From the NCBI GenBank assembly GCA_017561825.1, contig JAFZBK010000005.1, forward strand, positions 1-64,000: a DNA stretch of 64,000 nt. The letters are read 5' to 3'. This document shows positions 33,874-42,228 of the stretch, piece after piece (position 1 is the stretch's first letter; every line of letters starts with the position of its first letter). The position numbers were made by a program, and so were the translations under genes. The stretch is from Prevotella sp. GTDB taxonomy: Bacteria > Bacteroidota > Bacteroidia > Bacteroidales > Bacteroidaceae. A model generated the notes under the pieces. The model had not been told where the DNA came from. It saw nothing but the letters and a program-made list of their open reading frames with translations, and searched no databases.

Positions 33874-35206
33874 GTCCGTCCTGATAGAACTTCAGCATCT
33901 CGATATTCAGGATCGTCATGTACTTGCTCTGCAGTTCGTTCTGTTGAGCTTGGAGCAGGTTCTGCTTACCGTTCAGCAGTTCGATGATGTTCTTCAGACC
34001 GAGACGGAACTGTTCACTCAGCAGCTCATAGCTGGTCTCCTGACTTGCCGTGGCCACCTTCGCGGCCTTGAACTTATTCTGGTTGGTCACCGCCTGCAGC
34101 CAGTAGTTCTCGATGGTGGAGTACAGACTGGTCTGCTTATCCTGCAGGTCGAGCAGGTAGTTCATCTTCTGGATGGTGGCCTTGTTTACCGCCGTCTTGG
34201 TGGAACGGTTGTCGAGCAGCGGGATGCTGACACTCACACCTGCGCCCAGGTTGAAGTTCGTCTTCAACTGTGTGCCCAGACTGTTGTTACCCATCGAGGT
34301 GGTGTTGGTAACAGCACTACCGTTCAAGCCGATGGTAGGCAGCTTCTGTGCCTTGGCCAGCTTGATGTTCAGGTCGCTCGACTCAATACCGAGCTTCGCA
34401 TTCTGAATCTCCGGTCGTGTAACAAGTGCCGACGCATACACGGTCTGCATCTGCGGGATGTCCTGCAAGGCCATCTCGTCGGTGGTGACGGGAACAACGA
34501 TGTCGAACTCCTCATCATCGGTAATCTGCAAAAGTTGCTTCAGCTGTCGTTTGTAGTTCCTGAGGTTACTCTCCGCCTCCACGATATTGTACTCATCCTG
34601 CGCACGCTGCGAGGTGAGCTGTGAGAGGTCGGCCTTACTCATCTTCCCTACATTCACGAACTCCTGTCCGCGCTGTTCGTTCTTCTTACTGGTTTCCAGA
34701 CTCGACTTATGTACGTTGATGGCCTCTGTTGAATAGAGGATCTGCACATAGAGCTGCGCAATCTGCTCCTGGATGGAGTTGGCCGTAGTGGCAGAGTCGA
34801 GTTCCGCCTGCAGGGCCGACAGCTCGTTCAGCTTCACCGTATTCCTATTGCGGTTACCGTTCCAAACGGTCCAGTTGCCGTTCACGGAGTAGGAACCGTT
34901 GAAATACACCTTATCCACGCTCGACACTGCATAACCGTTGGCCACAGTGGCCGCACCTGTTTCCGGCCAAGGACGGAAGGTGGCGTTCTGCGACGTGGAT
35001 GCGTTGAGCGAGGGCAACAGGGCGGCCTTGCTTTGCAGGATATCCTCTTGTGCACTCAACTTGTTGAGTCTGTTCTTCTGTAGTGAGATGTTGTTCTGCA
35101 GGGCATAGTCGATACATTCTCTTAATGTCCACTGCTTGGCTATGCCTGTTTCCGGGATGAGCAGGAACACTACGCCTGCTACTATTGATTTCATTAATCT
35201 CCTCAT
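33854..35206 (-). CDS. TolC-family outer-membrane efflux channel
   Basis: 450 residues. Signal peptide (about 1-23, ending GIAKQ), then two OEP repeats with the usual LRECIDYALQNNISLQKNRL opening and NLGAGVSVSIPLLDNRSTKT in the second half, and long alpha-helical hairpins (SALQAELDSATTANSIQEQI, AKVATASQETSYELLSEQFR). It forms the trimeric outer-membrane exit duct for the macAB genes that follow. Starts at residue 1 or Met5 are both possible. The C-terminus and stop come from the 7-bp array. Confidence 0.93.
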   Translation of the reverse strand: MRRLMKSIVAGVVFLLIPETGIAKQWTLRECIDYALQNNISLQKNRLNKLSAQEDILQSKAALLPSLNASTSQNATFRPWPETGAATVANGYAVSSVDKVYFNGSYSVNGNWTVWNGNRNRNTVKLNELSALQAELDSATTANSIQEQIAQLYVQILYSTEAINVHKSSLETSKKNEQRGQEFVNVGKMSKADLSQLTSQRAQDEYNIVEAESNLRNYKRQLKQLLQITDDEEFDIVVPVTTDEMALQDIPQMQTVYASALVTRPEIQNAKLGIESSDLNIKLAKAQKLPTIGLNGSAVTNTTSMGNNSLGTQLKTNFNLGAGVSVSIPLLDNRSTKTAVNKATIQKMNYLLDLQDKQTSLYSTIENYWLQAVTNQNKFKAAKVATASQETSYELLSEQFRLGLKNIIELLNGKQNLLQAQQNELQSKYMTILNIEMLKFYQDGQIKDER

Positions 35207-35292
35207 GTGCTATCTTTTGTTTATATATACTTTATAACGTACATTTACCGTTCTTTATTGTTTCCCTAAAGGGAAAAAACGGGTGTTGTCTT

Positions 35293-35322
35293 TTGTTTTG
35301 TCATCAAATCTTATTAACTTTG
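35293..35322 (+). promoter_or_regulatory. Promoter of the pyridoxal kinase gene
   Basis: -33 TTG (35293-35295), 19-nt spacer, -7 TAACTTTG (35315-35322). The start ATG at 35331 follows after 8 nt, so the leader is very short. The upstream in-frame ATG at 35283 lies before the promoter and is ruled out. Confidence 0.75.
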
Positions 35323-35330
35323 CAGCCGAA

Positions 35331-36158
35331 ATGGAGAAAAAGCAGATATTACTCATCAACGATTTGGCTGGCTACGGTAAGGTGGCCACAGCAGCGATGC
35401 TCCCGATCCTGTCGTATCTGGGACATCCAGTGTATAACCTCCCAACAGCACTTGTGTCGAACACGCTCGACTACGGGAAGTTCAATATCATGGACACCAC
35501 CGACTATATCCAAGGGGTCTTTCCTGTGTGGAAGGAACTCGGTTTCAGTTTTGATGCCATCGCCACGGGCTTCATTGCCAGTGAGCATCAGGCGCGGATC
35601 GTTTCGGCCTATTGTCGTGAGCAGGCCGCCAACGGTACGGTGATCTTCGTGGATCCCATCATGGGCGACGAGGGTAAGCTGTACAACGGCGTTACCGAGG
35701 AGGCTGTGCAGAGCATGCGCGAGATGATCAGTGTGGCTCACCTCATCTTCCCCAACTATACCGAGGCATGTTACCTTACCGACACTCCTTATAACCCGTC
35801 GGGCATCACCTGGCAGGAGGCCAAGGAGTTGTTGGATAAGCTCCGTCAGCTGGGCACCCGCTCGGCACTGATCACCAGTCTGCTGGTCGATGGTCAGTGT
35901 ACGGTGGTAGGATATAACCACTTCACCGACGAGTATTTCCTGCTTCCTTATACCGAGATCCCTGTGCACTTCCCAGGTACAGGCGATATGTTCTCTGCCG
36001 TGTTGATCGGTCATCTGCTCAAGGATGAACCGCTGAAGCCCAGTACCCGCAAGGCCATGGATGCGCTCTATCGCTTGATAGAAGCCAACAAGGATAATAC
36101 CGATAAGAACCGGGGTATCCCTGTAGAGAACTGGCTCTCGCTGCTCGACAACCTTTAA
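35331..36158 (+). CDS. pdxK: Pyridoxal/pyridoxamine kinase
   Basis: 275 residues of the ribokinase-like PdxK/PdxY family, salvaging vitamin B6 to PLP. Features: opening ILLINDLAGYGKVATAAMLP, substrate-site LVSNTLDYGKF (the family often has T-L-G/H here), FVDPIMGDEGKLYNGVTEE, LIFPNYTEACYLTD, and the anion-hole/catalytic region FPGTGDMFSAVLIGHLL with the catalytic Asp. Its stop codon directly abuts the convergent RluA gene's stop with no gap. Confidence 0.92.
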   Translation: MEKKQILLINDLAGYGKVATAAMLPILSYLGHPVYNLPTALVSNTLDYGKFNIMDTTDYIQGVFPVWKELGFSFDAIATGFIASEHQARIVSAYCREQAANGTVIFVDPIMGDEGKLYNGVTEEAVQSMREMISVAHLIFPNYTEACYLTDTPYNPSGITWQEAKELLDKLRQLGTRSALITSLLVDGQCTVVGYNHFTDEYFLLPYTEIPVHFPGTGDMFSAVLIGHLLKDEPLKPSTRKAMDALYRLIEANKDNTDKNRGIPVENWLSLLDNL

Positions 36159-37823
36159 TTAGAACGGAGCCGACTCTCTGAACGTGAGTAGCTCACCCGT
36201 CTTGGGATGAATGAACGAGAGTGTCTCTGCATGCAAGTAGAGACGGTCGGCGCGTTGTCCGTAGAGAGCATCACCCCATATCGGCACACCTAATCCTTGC
36301 TGATGGGCGCAGTGGATGCGCAACTGGTGTGTGCGTCCCGTCTTCGGACGAAGCACCACGCGCGGATGCTTGTCTCCTAATCCCTCCAAGATTTCATATT
36401 CCGTCACGGCATCTTTGCCGTTGGTGTTGTCCACCATTTGTCGCGGACGGTCGTAGATATCAGGTCGTAAGGGTAGGGTGATGGTACCCTTGAACGGCTT
36501 GTCTTCAGGCATGCGCTCCAGCAATGCCACATATGACTTCTGCACCTGATGTGTCAGGAACTCCTTTTGCAGTTCCGTATATGCCCATTTGTTCTTCGCC
36601 ACCACCATCAGTCCTGAGGTATCCATATCGAGTCGGTGCACGATTAGCGGGTTCACCTCATCGTGCAACCGTTCCCTGATGATGCTCTCCACCGACTCCT
36701 CACCACTCTTCCCTGGCACACTCAGCATTCCTGCGGGCTTGTTCAGCACAATGAGATAGTCATCCTCGTAAAGATAATTATCTGGAGTAAGTTGTTTTGT
36801 GGACTTCCACATTCCACATTGGCTTTCCCCGTAGGCGCCGACCGTTGGTTCCTCATTCCTCAAAATCATCCACGTCAGAATCGGGAGACACTTCCCCCGA
36901 CAGGCGGGGTAGTAGTGCAGGTGATGACGGATCTCCATCTTGGGCGACTCGCCCCACCAGAACTCAGCCATGCACAAGGGCTTGAGGTGGTGCTCAAAGG
37001 CATATTGCAGCAACTTCGGTGCACAGCAGTCACCAGCCCCTGCTGGGGGTAGCTGACCGTTATAGTCGGCAAAGATATCCAGTATATCCTTCTGCTCCCC
37101 TTCCGCATTCCGCATCTTGTACTGCGAGAACAGCCAGCGCTGCAACTCGTCAGACGACTCCTTGCGGAGCTTCTTCAGTTGTACGATATTCTCTCTTAGC
37201 GACTGCTCCTTCTCCTTCCACGGACGGGCCATCTCCTCGCAGCGTTTCTTGATGCGGCGCATCTCAGCCTTCATAAACTGACTCTCTCGCACCAGTTCCG
37301 CATGTTCCTCGGGCGAGATGTTCCGTTGCAGGCGTTTCATGTCACGCAACGCCTTGGCTGACTTCATCTTCCGCTCATGCTCACTGAGCAGGTTTTCCAC
37401 GGTTTGCTGCATCTTGAGGTAGTCAGCGCTGTTGAGCAATTTGTTTAACTGCTTCTCCAACGCTTCCACCTCACGGTTCATCTTCGTGAGTCTGCTCTCG
37501 TTTCTCTTGAAGTAGCCAAAGCGCTTCTGCGCATTATACACGGGTGGCACGAACCACGACCAACTGTTCTTCCCCGCGAGCAGTCCGCTATACGCTGCCA
37601 GGAACCCCAATCTCTCATCTCTCTTCCGATAAGGTGCCTCCACCACCAGTACACCGAACATCTTCCCTTTGTCGGCATCCTCCTTGATTTCAGCATTCTC
37701 AGTGATGTATCGCTGCACCTCCTCTGCCGCCAAGATACTCAGCGGATGTGGCTCGTAGCAGAACGGGTTGTTGAACTGCTCCGGCTTACCAATCTCTGTT
37801 TGGAGAGGGTGGAACGGTTTCAT
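36159..37823 (-). CDS. Long RluA-family pseudouridine synthase
   Basis: 554 residues. The C-terminal catalytic domain (about 350-554) has YLIVLNKPAGMLSVPGKSG, catalytic Asp in IVHRLDMDTSGLMVVAKN and PKTGRTHQLRIHCAH. A large N-terminal extension holds a basic coiled coil (about 110-235: REVEALEKQLNKLLNSADYL) and a Cys-containing region (GDCCAPKLLQYAFEHHLKPL, YYPACRGKCLPIL) known from Bacteroidales members. It probably modifies rRNA or tRNA; the position is unknown. A short GGAATGT repeat lies in the linker before the catalytic domain. Confidence 0.9.
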   Translation of the reverse strand: MKPFHPLQTEIGKPEQFNNPFCYEPHPLSILAAEEVQRYITENAEIKEDADKGKMFGVLVVEAPYRKRDERLGFLAAYSGLLAGKNSWSWFVPPVYNAQKRFGYFKRNESRLTKMNREVEALEKQLNKLLNSADYLKMQQTVENLLSEHERKMKSAKALRDMKRLQRNISPEEHAELVRESQFMKAEMRRIKKRCEEMARPWKEKEQSLRENIVQLKKLRKESSDELQRWLFSQYKMRNAEGEQKDILDIFADYNGQLPPAGAGDCCAPKLLQYAFEHHLKPLCMAEFWWGESPKMEIRHHLHYYPACRGKCLPILTWMILRNEEPTVGAYGESQCGMWKSTKQLTPDNYLYEDDYLIVLNKPAGMLSVPGKSGEESVESIIRERLHDEVNPLIVHRLDMDTSGLMVVAKNKWAYTELQKEFLTHQVQKSYVALLERMPEDKPFKGTITLPLRPDIYDRPRQMVDNTNGKDAVTEYEILEGLGDKHPRVVLRPKTGRTHQLRIHCAHQQGLGVPIWGDALYGQRADRLYLHAETLSFIHPKTGELLTFRESAPF

Positions 37824-37828
37824 GAAGT

Positions 37829-37859
37829 CAAAGGTACGGTTTTTACTTCAAAAAACCAA
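37829..37859 (-). promoter_or_regulatory. Promoter of the long RluA gene (near-leaderless)
   Basis: Minus-strand -7 TACCTTTG (37829-37836) and -33 TTG (37857-37859), 20-nt spacing. The ATG at 37823 is 5 nt after the box. Confidence 0.7.
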
Positions 37860-37884
37860 ATCTAATAGCACTTTTTTGCGGAAG

Positions 37885-38388
37885 TTAATCAAGTATCAAA
37901 TTACCATAATACGAAATACGTTCTCGCTTACGGGGGTACACACTGATGTATGAATTACCGTTGGCGGCCACATCAATCAAAAATGTATAGGAGTCCTCCT
38001 CATTTTCTACCCCTATTTCTATATGCCGTCTGCCTTTCTTTGTCAGTACCTCTTGGTAACTGCCGATGGGCTCAAAGAGTATCAGGCCCCTCTGACCTAA
38101 TATATTCATGATCATATTATATCCGTTCCTCGGTAGAAATGAGATCAGCGAGTCGTTTCTCACCTCTAACCTATATGGTTGTGGTAAAAGCTGATTTACT
38201 TTTTCTTCGGTTTCGCTCGGGTCGATCATCATATTCACTGCAATCTTGTAGTGCCTTTCAGCCAATGCAGCCTCCACTCTATCTGCCTGTTCAGTCTTCC
38301 TCGCGGTCTTCTCCTTTGATGTCGCACATCCCATGAGCACGATCAAAGTCAATAGTACACACGCCATTGAAATCAGATTCCTCTTCAT
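37885..38388 (-). CDS. DUF4251-like lipoprotein
   Basis: 167 residues with a lipobox (LIVLMGCATSKE, Cys21). The mature part (VNQLLPQPYRLEVRNDSLIS, FLPRNGYNMIMN, YTFLIDVAANGNSYISVYPR) matches the beta-rich pattern of DUF4251 proteins, common in Bacteroidales and of unknown function. A role in the envelope is likely from the lipobox alone. Confidence 0.7.
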   Translation of the reverse strand: MKRNLISMACVLLTLIVLMGCATSKEKTARKTEQADRVEAALAERHYKIAVNMMIDPSETEEKVNQLLPQPYRLEVRNDSLISFLPRNGYNMIMNILGQRGLILFEPIGSYQEVLTKKGRRHIEIGVENEEDSYTFLIDVAANGNSYISVYPRKRERISYYGNLILD

Positions 38389-38537
38389 AATTGAACGATT
38401 ATAGTGATTAGCGCCGTAAATTTATACATTTTTTTACTGCGAACATGGGGGAAATCCCTAAATAACGATAGGGGATTCCCTATTATGTTGCGAAAGAACA
38501 ATAATTACATATATCACAAACTATATTCATGTTTTTT

Positions 38538-38568
38538 TTGGTGGTTTGTAGTATTTGTTGTATCTTCG
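38538..38568 (+). promoter_or_regulatory. Promoter of the LUD-domain gene
   Basis: -33 TTG (38538-38540), 20-nt spacer, -7 TATCTTCG (38561-38568, one mismatch to TAnnTTTG). Confidence 0.55.
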
Positions 38569-38611
38569 CAAACGATTATTCATTAGCTTGATAACCAATA
38601 GATATTTTGAT

Positions 38612-39247
38612 ATGACACCTAAGGAAATGAGGAATAAACGACTGGCGGAGCGGATGATCAAGAATCTGAAGCGTCGTCATATAGAAGCCTTCTACTGTGA
38701 GACAGCAGCAGAGGCTGTGAACAAAGTATCTGAACTGATTGCCGATGGCAGTAGCGTGACATGGGGTGGCACTATGACCATCCGCGACATGGGCATTCCG
38801 CAGGCGCTGAAGGAACGTTGCACATTAGAGGTGCTCGACCGCGACTTGGTGGAAGGGAACGAGGAGAAACTGCAGATGTATGTCCGCGCCTTCACTACCG
38901 ATGTCTATCTATCAAGTGCCAATGCTATCTCGGAGGACGGCGTGATTGTGAATATCGATGGCAATGGCAACCGCGTGGCTGCCATCACCTGGGGACCGAA
39001 GAAGGTGATCTTCGTCATCGGTCTGAACAAGGTGGCACAGAATGTTGAGGCTGCTTTAGCCCGTGCCCGTTCTACGGCTTCGCCCATCAATGCCGCCCGT
39101 TTTAATATCGACACGCCTTGTCAGCAGGATGGCGTCTGTCATAACTGCAACTCGCCCGAGAGCATCTGCAACTACGTGCATTTCCTCCGTAACTCGCCCA
39201 AGGGCAGACATACGGTGGTGCTCGTCGGTGAAGACTTCGGCTATTAA
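38612..39247 (+). CDS. LUD-domain (LutC/YkgG-type) protein
   Basis: 211 residues from the ATG at 38612 (MTPKEMRNKRLAERMIKNLK). An upstream ATG at 38555 is rejected because it precedes the promoter box. LUD domain features: SSVTWGGTMTIRDMGIPQAL, DVYLSSANAISEDGVIVNID, NGNRVAAITWGPKKVIFVIG. A C-terminal cysteine cluster (DTPCQQDGVCHNCNSPESIC) could bind metal or an Fe-S cluster. Relatives in LutABC oxidise lactate, but no lutA/lutB neighbours are here, so this is a standalone member of unknown role. Confidence 0.87.
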   Translation: MTPKEMRNKRLAERMIKNLKRRHIEAFYCETAAEAVNKVSELIADGSSVTWGGTMTIRDMGIPQALKERCTLEVLDRDLVEGNEEKLQMYVRAFTTDVYLSSANAISEDGVIVNIDGNGNRVAAITWGPKKVIFVIGLNKVAQNVEAALARARSTASPINAARFNIDTPCQQDGVCHNCNSPESICNYVHFLRNSPKGRHTVVLVGEDFGY

Positions 39248-39301
39248 CCCCATTAACCCCATTAAGCCCATCAAGCCTATAACAATCAAAACAATACAAC
39301 A

Positions 39302-40051
39302 ATGAAAAAGAAAAACCTTTGGATGCTGATTGTCATCCTTCTCTTCTGTGGCATGACTGTTCAGGCCCAGAAAGATGTCAAAGATGAGATGAAACCTTAT
39401 TTGTCAATGAGGAAATTGCCCGACATGCTGAAATGGCTGCCAGCACCTCCTGACACCACGAGCGAAGAGTTTGTCCATGACATCATGCGCTACATGTGGG
39501 GCAAGAAACAGCGTCTTAACCCCGAGCGTGCTGCCATTGCCATTCGCGATGCTGTGTGGAACATCGATTCCACCCTTGCAGAGTACTTCGTGCCGTTTGG
39601 CTTGGAACTATCCTTCGAGAAAACACCCGAGTTATACACCTTCATGGTAAGAAGTATCAAGACCTGCGATCAGATGGGCACTCGCGCCAAGTGGTTCTAC
39701 AAAAGAAAGCGACCTTTCATGCGGATGAATGAGCACATGCTCACACGCAATGAGGAGGAAGGACTGATCAACAACGGTTCCTATCCCTCTGGTCATACCA
39801 TCCGCGGTTGGAGTGCTGCCTTGTTGCTAGCAGAGCTCAATCCCGCCGCTGCCGACACCATCTTGGCCCGTGGCATGATGTACGGCGACAGTCGTGTCAT
39901 CGTAGGCGCCCACTGGCAGAGCGATGTCGATGCGGGTCGTCTGGCTGGTAGTGCAGCCGTCGTAGCCCTCCACACCTGTCCTGAATTCATGGAACAGTTA
40001 GAAAAGGCACGGGCGGAGTTCAAACGACTCACCGAAGCGAGAAAAGAATAA
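39302..40051 (+). CDS. Class A (PAP2-type) acid phosphatase
   Basis: 249 residues with a signal peptide (1-22, ending MTVQAQ). The three PAP2/class A motifs are present: KRKRPFM (KX6RP type), GSYPSGHTIRGW (PSGH) and SRVIVGAHWQSDVDAG (SRX5HXXXD). It is a periplasmic non-specific phosphomonoesterase, like PhoN/PhoC. It ends 7 bp from the convergent PrsW gene. The spacer before it (39248-39300) holds 9-bp TTAACCCCA-type repeats. Confidence 0.92.
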   Translation: MKKKNLWMLIVILLFCGMTVQAQKDVKDEMKPYLSMRKLPDMLKWLPAPPDTTSEEFVHDIMRYMWGKKQRLNPERAAIAIRDAVWNIDSTLAEYFVPFGLELSFEKTPELYTFMVRSIKTCDQMGTRAKWFYKRKRPFMRMNEHMLTRNEEEGLINNGSYPSGHTIRGWSAALLLAELNPAAADTILARGMMYGDSRVIVGAHWQSDVDAGRLAGSAAVVALHTCPEFMEQLEKARAEFKRLTEARKE

Positions 40052-40058
40052 GTATTAC

Positions 40059-40772
40059 TCAACCCTCTGTTGTCAAGTGCTTGTCGGTATCAACCATGGC
40101 AAGCACTTTTTTGCGTGCATAGATATGGAGTTTGTAAGTCAGGTACACGGCACCGAAGAAGCAGATGCCGCCAAGTGCCGCATTCACCTCCCCTGTCATG
40201 AGCAGTGCATCATACAATCCATGCGCCAACACAGGTGCCACGAGAACCATCGCACCTGTCCTGAGAGAATGATCCACAAAGTGGTATTTGGAGTAATAAA
40301 AACCCATTAGAACGGCAAAGGCGTAATGACCGGGAACGGCCATCAACGAGCGAAGGAAGGCCACCGAAAGCCAGTCCTCTGCATTATCAAAGAGATAAAA
40401 GATGTTCTCCAGACCAGCAAATCCTAGTCCCACACATACAGCATAGACGATGCCGTCGAAGTGCTCGTCGAAATACGGATTCTTTTTCAGAACCCATCGT
40501 AATGCCAGCAGTTTGAAAGTCTCTTCCGGGATGGCAGCCACCATGAAGGCATCAGCCGTTGTTCCTATGATGGTGGAAGGACCTCCGGAATCAAAGAGCA
40601 CAGAACTGATCATCGATTCCACGAAGGCAACAGGGAAACATATCAGCACGCCATAGAACGTTGCTTTGACGAGCCATTTAGTGGGTTCTTTCTTCTGGTC
40701 CTTTTTCCAGATGTACCCCCACAACAATAATGCGGGCAGTATTGCAGCCGCGAGTATAATCAGCATTTCCAT
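40059..40772 (-). CDS. PrsW-family intramembrane metalloprotease
   Basis: 237 residues, about seven membrane helices. The PrsW motifs are visible: PEETFKLLALR (E-E pair), FDGIVYAVCVGLGFAGLENI (His/Glu region), VPGHYAFAVLMGFYYSK (His) and LAHGLYDALL (His-Asp). Family members cleave anti-sigma factors within the membrane (RsiW in B. subtilis). The neighbouring ECF sigma/anti-sigma-like pair at 41019 is transcribed divergently, so a regulatory link is possible but unproven. Confidence 0.88.
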   Translation of the reverse strand: MEMLIILAAAILPALLLWGYIWKKDQKKEPTKWLVKATFYGVLICFPVAFVESMISSVLFDSGGPSTIIGTTADAFMVAAIPEETFKLLALRWVLKKNPYFDEHFDGIVYAVCVGLGFAGLENIFYLFDNAEDWLSVAFLRSLMAVPGHYAFAVLMGFYYSKYHFVDHSLRTGAMVLVAPVLAHGLYDALLMTGEVNAALGGICFFGAVYLTYKLHIYARKKVLAMVDTDKHLTTEG

Positions 40773-40788
40773 ATCCTTTTACAGTTTG

Positions 40789-40819
40789 CAAAGATACAAC
40801 CTTTTTTGTAAACCACCAA
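40789..40819 (-). promoter_or_regulatory. Promoter of the PrsW gene
   Basis: Minus-strand -7 TATCTTTG (40789-40796) and -33 TTG (40817-40819), 20-nt spacing. Confidence 0.7.
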
Positions 40820-40927
40820 TGATCTGCTACAAATTCTCCATAAAGGTGAAGATGAAGGTCACATGATCAAAGTTGTAACCGTGACCATTTTGATTGCCTC
40901 TCCATAGCAACTTAGACTGTATTATTT

Positions 40928-40957
40928 TGTGGTTTTCGAAAAAAAGTTGTATTTTTG
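40928..40957 (+). promoter_or_regulatory. Promoter of the sigma/DUF4974/STN-receptor unit
   Basis: -33 TTG (40928-40930), 19-nt spacer, -7 TATTTTTG (40950-40957). The leader contains a short hairpin GGCGG/CCGCC (40996-41014) just before the start codon. Confidence 0.7.
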
Positions 40958-41018
40958 CTTAGGAAAATGAAGTGTCGGATTGTATATAGGAAAAAGGCGG
41001 CTGAAAAATCCGCCATGA

Positions 41019-41546
41019 ATGACAAGACAGATGACAGACAAACGAGAATTTGAAACGGTTTTCAGACGTTATTACGACGGGATGTTCCGACTGGCATGGA
41101 GAATGCTGGGCGACGAGGCCGAGAGCAAGGATGTGGTGAGCGATGTGTTCGCCCATCTGCTGAATAAGGTGCGTCGTGACGAGTTTGAGATCCGTAACAA
41201 CGACACGCTTCAGGCTTATTTGCAGACCAGCGTCCGCAACCGCTGCATCAATCTGTTAGTGCACAAGCAGAAAGAGCTGCAGATGCAGCAGGCCGTGGTG
41301 GTGGAGATGGCCACTCCTGAACAAACGGCGGAACAGGAGCAGCTGCAGATGCTTCATCACTACATCGATGGGCGCATGCCTAAGCTGTCGCAACAGATTC
41401 TCCGCCTGCGCTACCAGCAAGGCTTGAAGTATCGCGAGATTGCCGATGTGCTGCAAGTGAGCGAAGTAACTGTTCACAACCATCTGTCACAGTCGCTTAA
41501 ACAATTAAAGGACCATTTTAAATCATTAGGTTATGGAGTCAAATGA
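41019..41546 (+). CDS. ECF-type RNA polymerase sigma factor
   Basis: 175 residues. Region 2 has YYDGMFRLAWRMLGDEAESK and DVVSDVFAHLLNKV, with LQAYLQTSVRNRCINLLVHK. Region 4 has LSQQILRLRYQQGLKYREIA and VSEVTVHNHLSQSLKQLKDH. It is the Bacteroidetes ECF class that controls an OM receptor through a FecR/DUF4974-like anti-sigma factor, which overlaps its 3' end by 14 nt. Starts at 41019 or 41031 are equally plausible. Confidence 0.93.
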   Translation: MTRQMTDKREFETVFRRYYDGMFRLAWRMLGDEAESKDVVSDVFAHLLNKVRRDEFEIRNNDTLQAYLQTSVRNRCINLLVHKQKELQMQQAVVVEMATPEQTAEQEQLQMLHHYIDGRMPKLSQQILRLRYQQGLKYREIADVLQVSEVTVHNHLSQSLKQLKDHFKSLGYGVK

Positions 41547-42084
41547 CAATCTGGAACAGCTCCTCAAGCAGATGTATGCGCAGGAATCGCATTACAACGA
41601 GGATATAGACACTTCGGACATCATCAATGAAGAGTGGACGAAGTTCGAGGCTGAGCACTTCAAGCATGAGAAAAACTTCAGCTTTTTGAAGAAGATCGCT
41701 GCCTTTATAGGAATACTAATCCTGTCGGGAATCACCTATGCCGCTATCCACATGATCAGCAGCAACACGCAAAGCGCACATGATCAGCAGACAGTAGCGG
41801 TGGAGAATGCTCAACCCTCAACCCTCAACCCTCAACAATCCGAGCCCGCCGATTCAACGGTATTAAAGCCCGTGGTGTTCGAGAATGCCGAACTGGGCAC
41901 GATACTCCGTGAGGTGGCCACGTACTATCAGTGTGAGGTTGTCTATAAGAAAGAGAAGGCCAAGCGCGTACGTCTTTTCTTTACATGGGACAAGAAGCAG
42001 TCGTTGGACGAGGTTATTGAGATGTTCAACAAGTTCGAACGTTTCCACATCCGTCAAGAGAACAATAAACTGATTATTGAATAG
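41533..42084 (+). CDS. Short DUF4974 anti-sigma-like membrane protein
   Basis: 183 residues: cytosolic N-terminus (about 1-55, acidic, helical), one membrane helix (about 57-76, IAAFIGILILSGITYAAIHM), a low-complexity linker and a C-terminal DUF4974 domain (about 112-183: VVFENAELGTILREVATYYQ, LFFTWDKKQSLDEVIEMFN). The central FecR beta-domain of usual members (about 320 residues) is missing. The linker QPSTLNPQQSEP is encoded by a TCAACCC 7-bp array. It probably relays a signal from the STN receptor downstream to the sigma factor. Confidence 0.85.
   Translation: MESNDNLEQLLKQMYAQESHYNEDIDTSDIINEEWTKFEAEHFKHEKNFSFLKKIAAFIGILILSGITYAAIHMISSNTQSAHDQQTVAVENAQPSTLNPQQSEPADSTVLKPVVFENAELGTILREVATYYQCEVVYKKEKAKRVRLFFTWDKKQSLDEVIEMFNKFERFHIRQENNKLIIE
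41811..41838. repeat. 7-bp tandem array in the anti-sigma linker
   Basis: TCAACCC x3 plus TCAACAA encode the linker between the membrane helix and the DUF4974 domain. One unit more or fewer would shift the frame and remove DUF4974. Confidence 0.9.
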
Positions 42085-42228
42085 TACTGAAAGAAATTGG
42101 AATAATTTGAATAATTCATCCCATAATAACATTATTATTTCAACAAGTGACGATTCATTACTCATTAAAGATAATTAGTAGATAATTATTCCTATTATTC
42201 TGATTTCTTTCAAATAAATTGATAAGCA

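Noticed and set aside
41858..42228. SusCD-type glycan import locus around the STN receptor
   Set aside because: No SusD-like lipoprotein follows; the receptor ends at 44772 and the next gene is a hydrolase.
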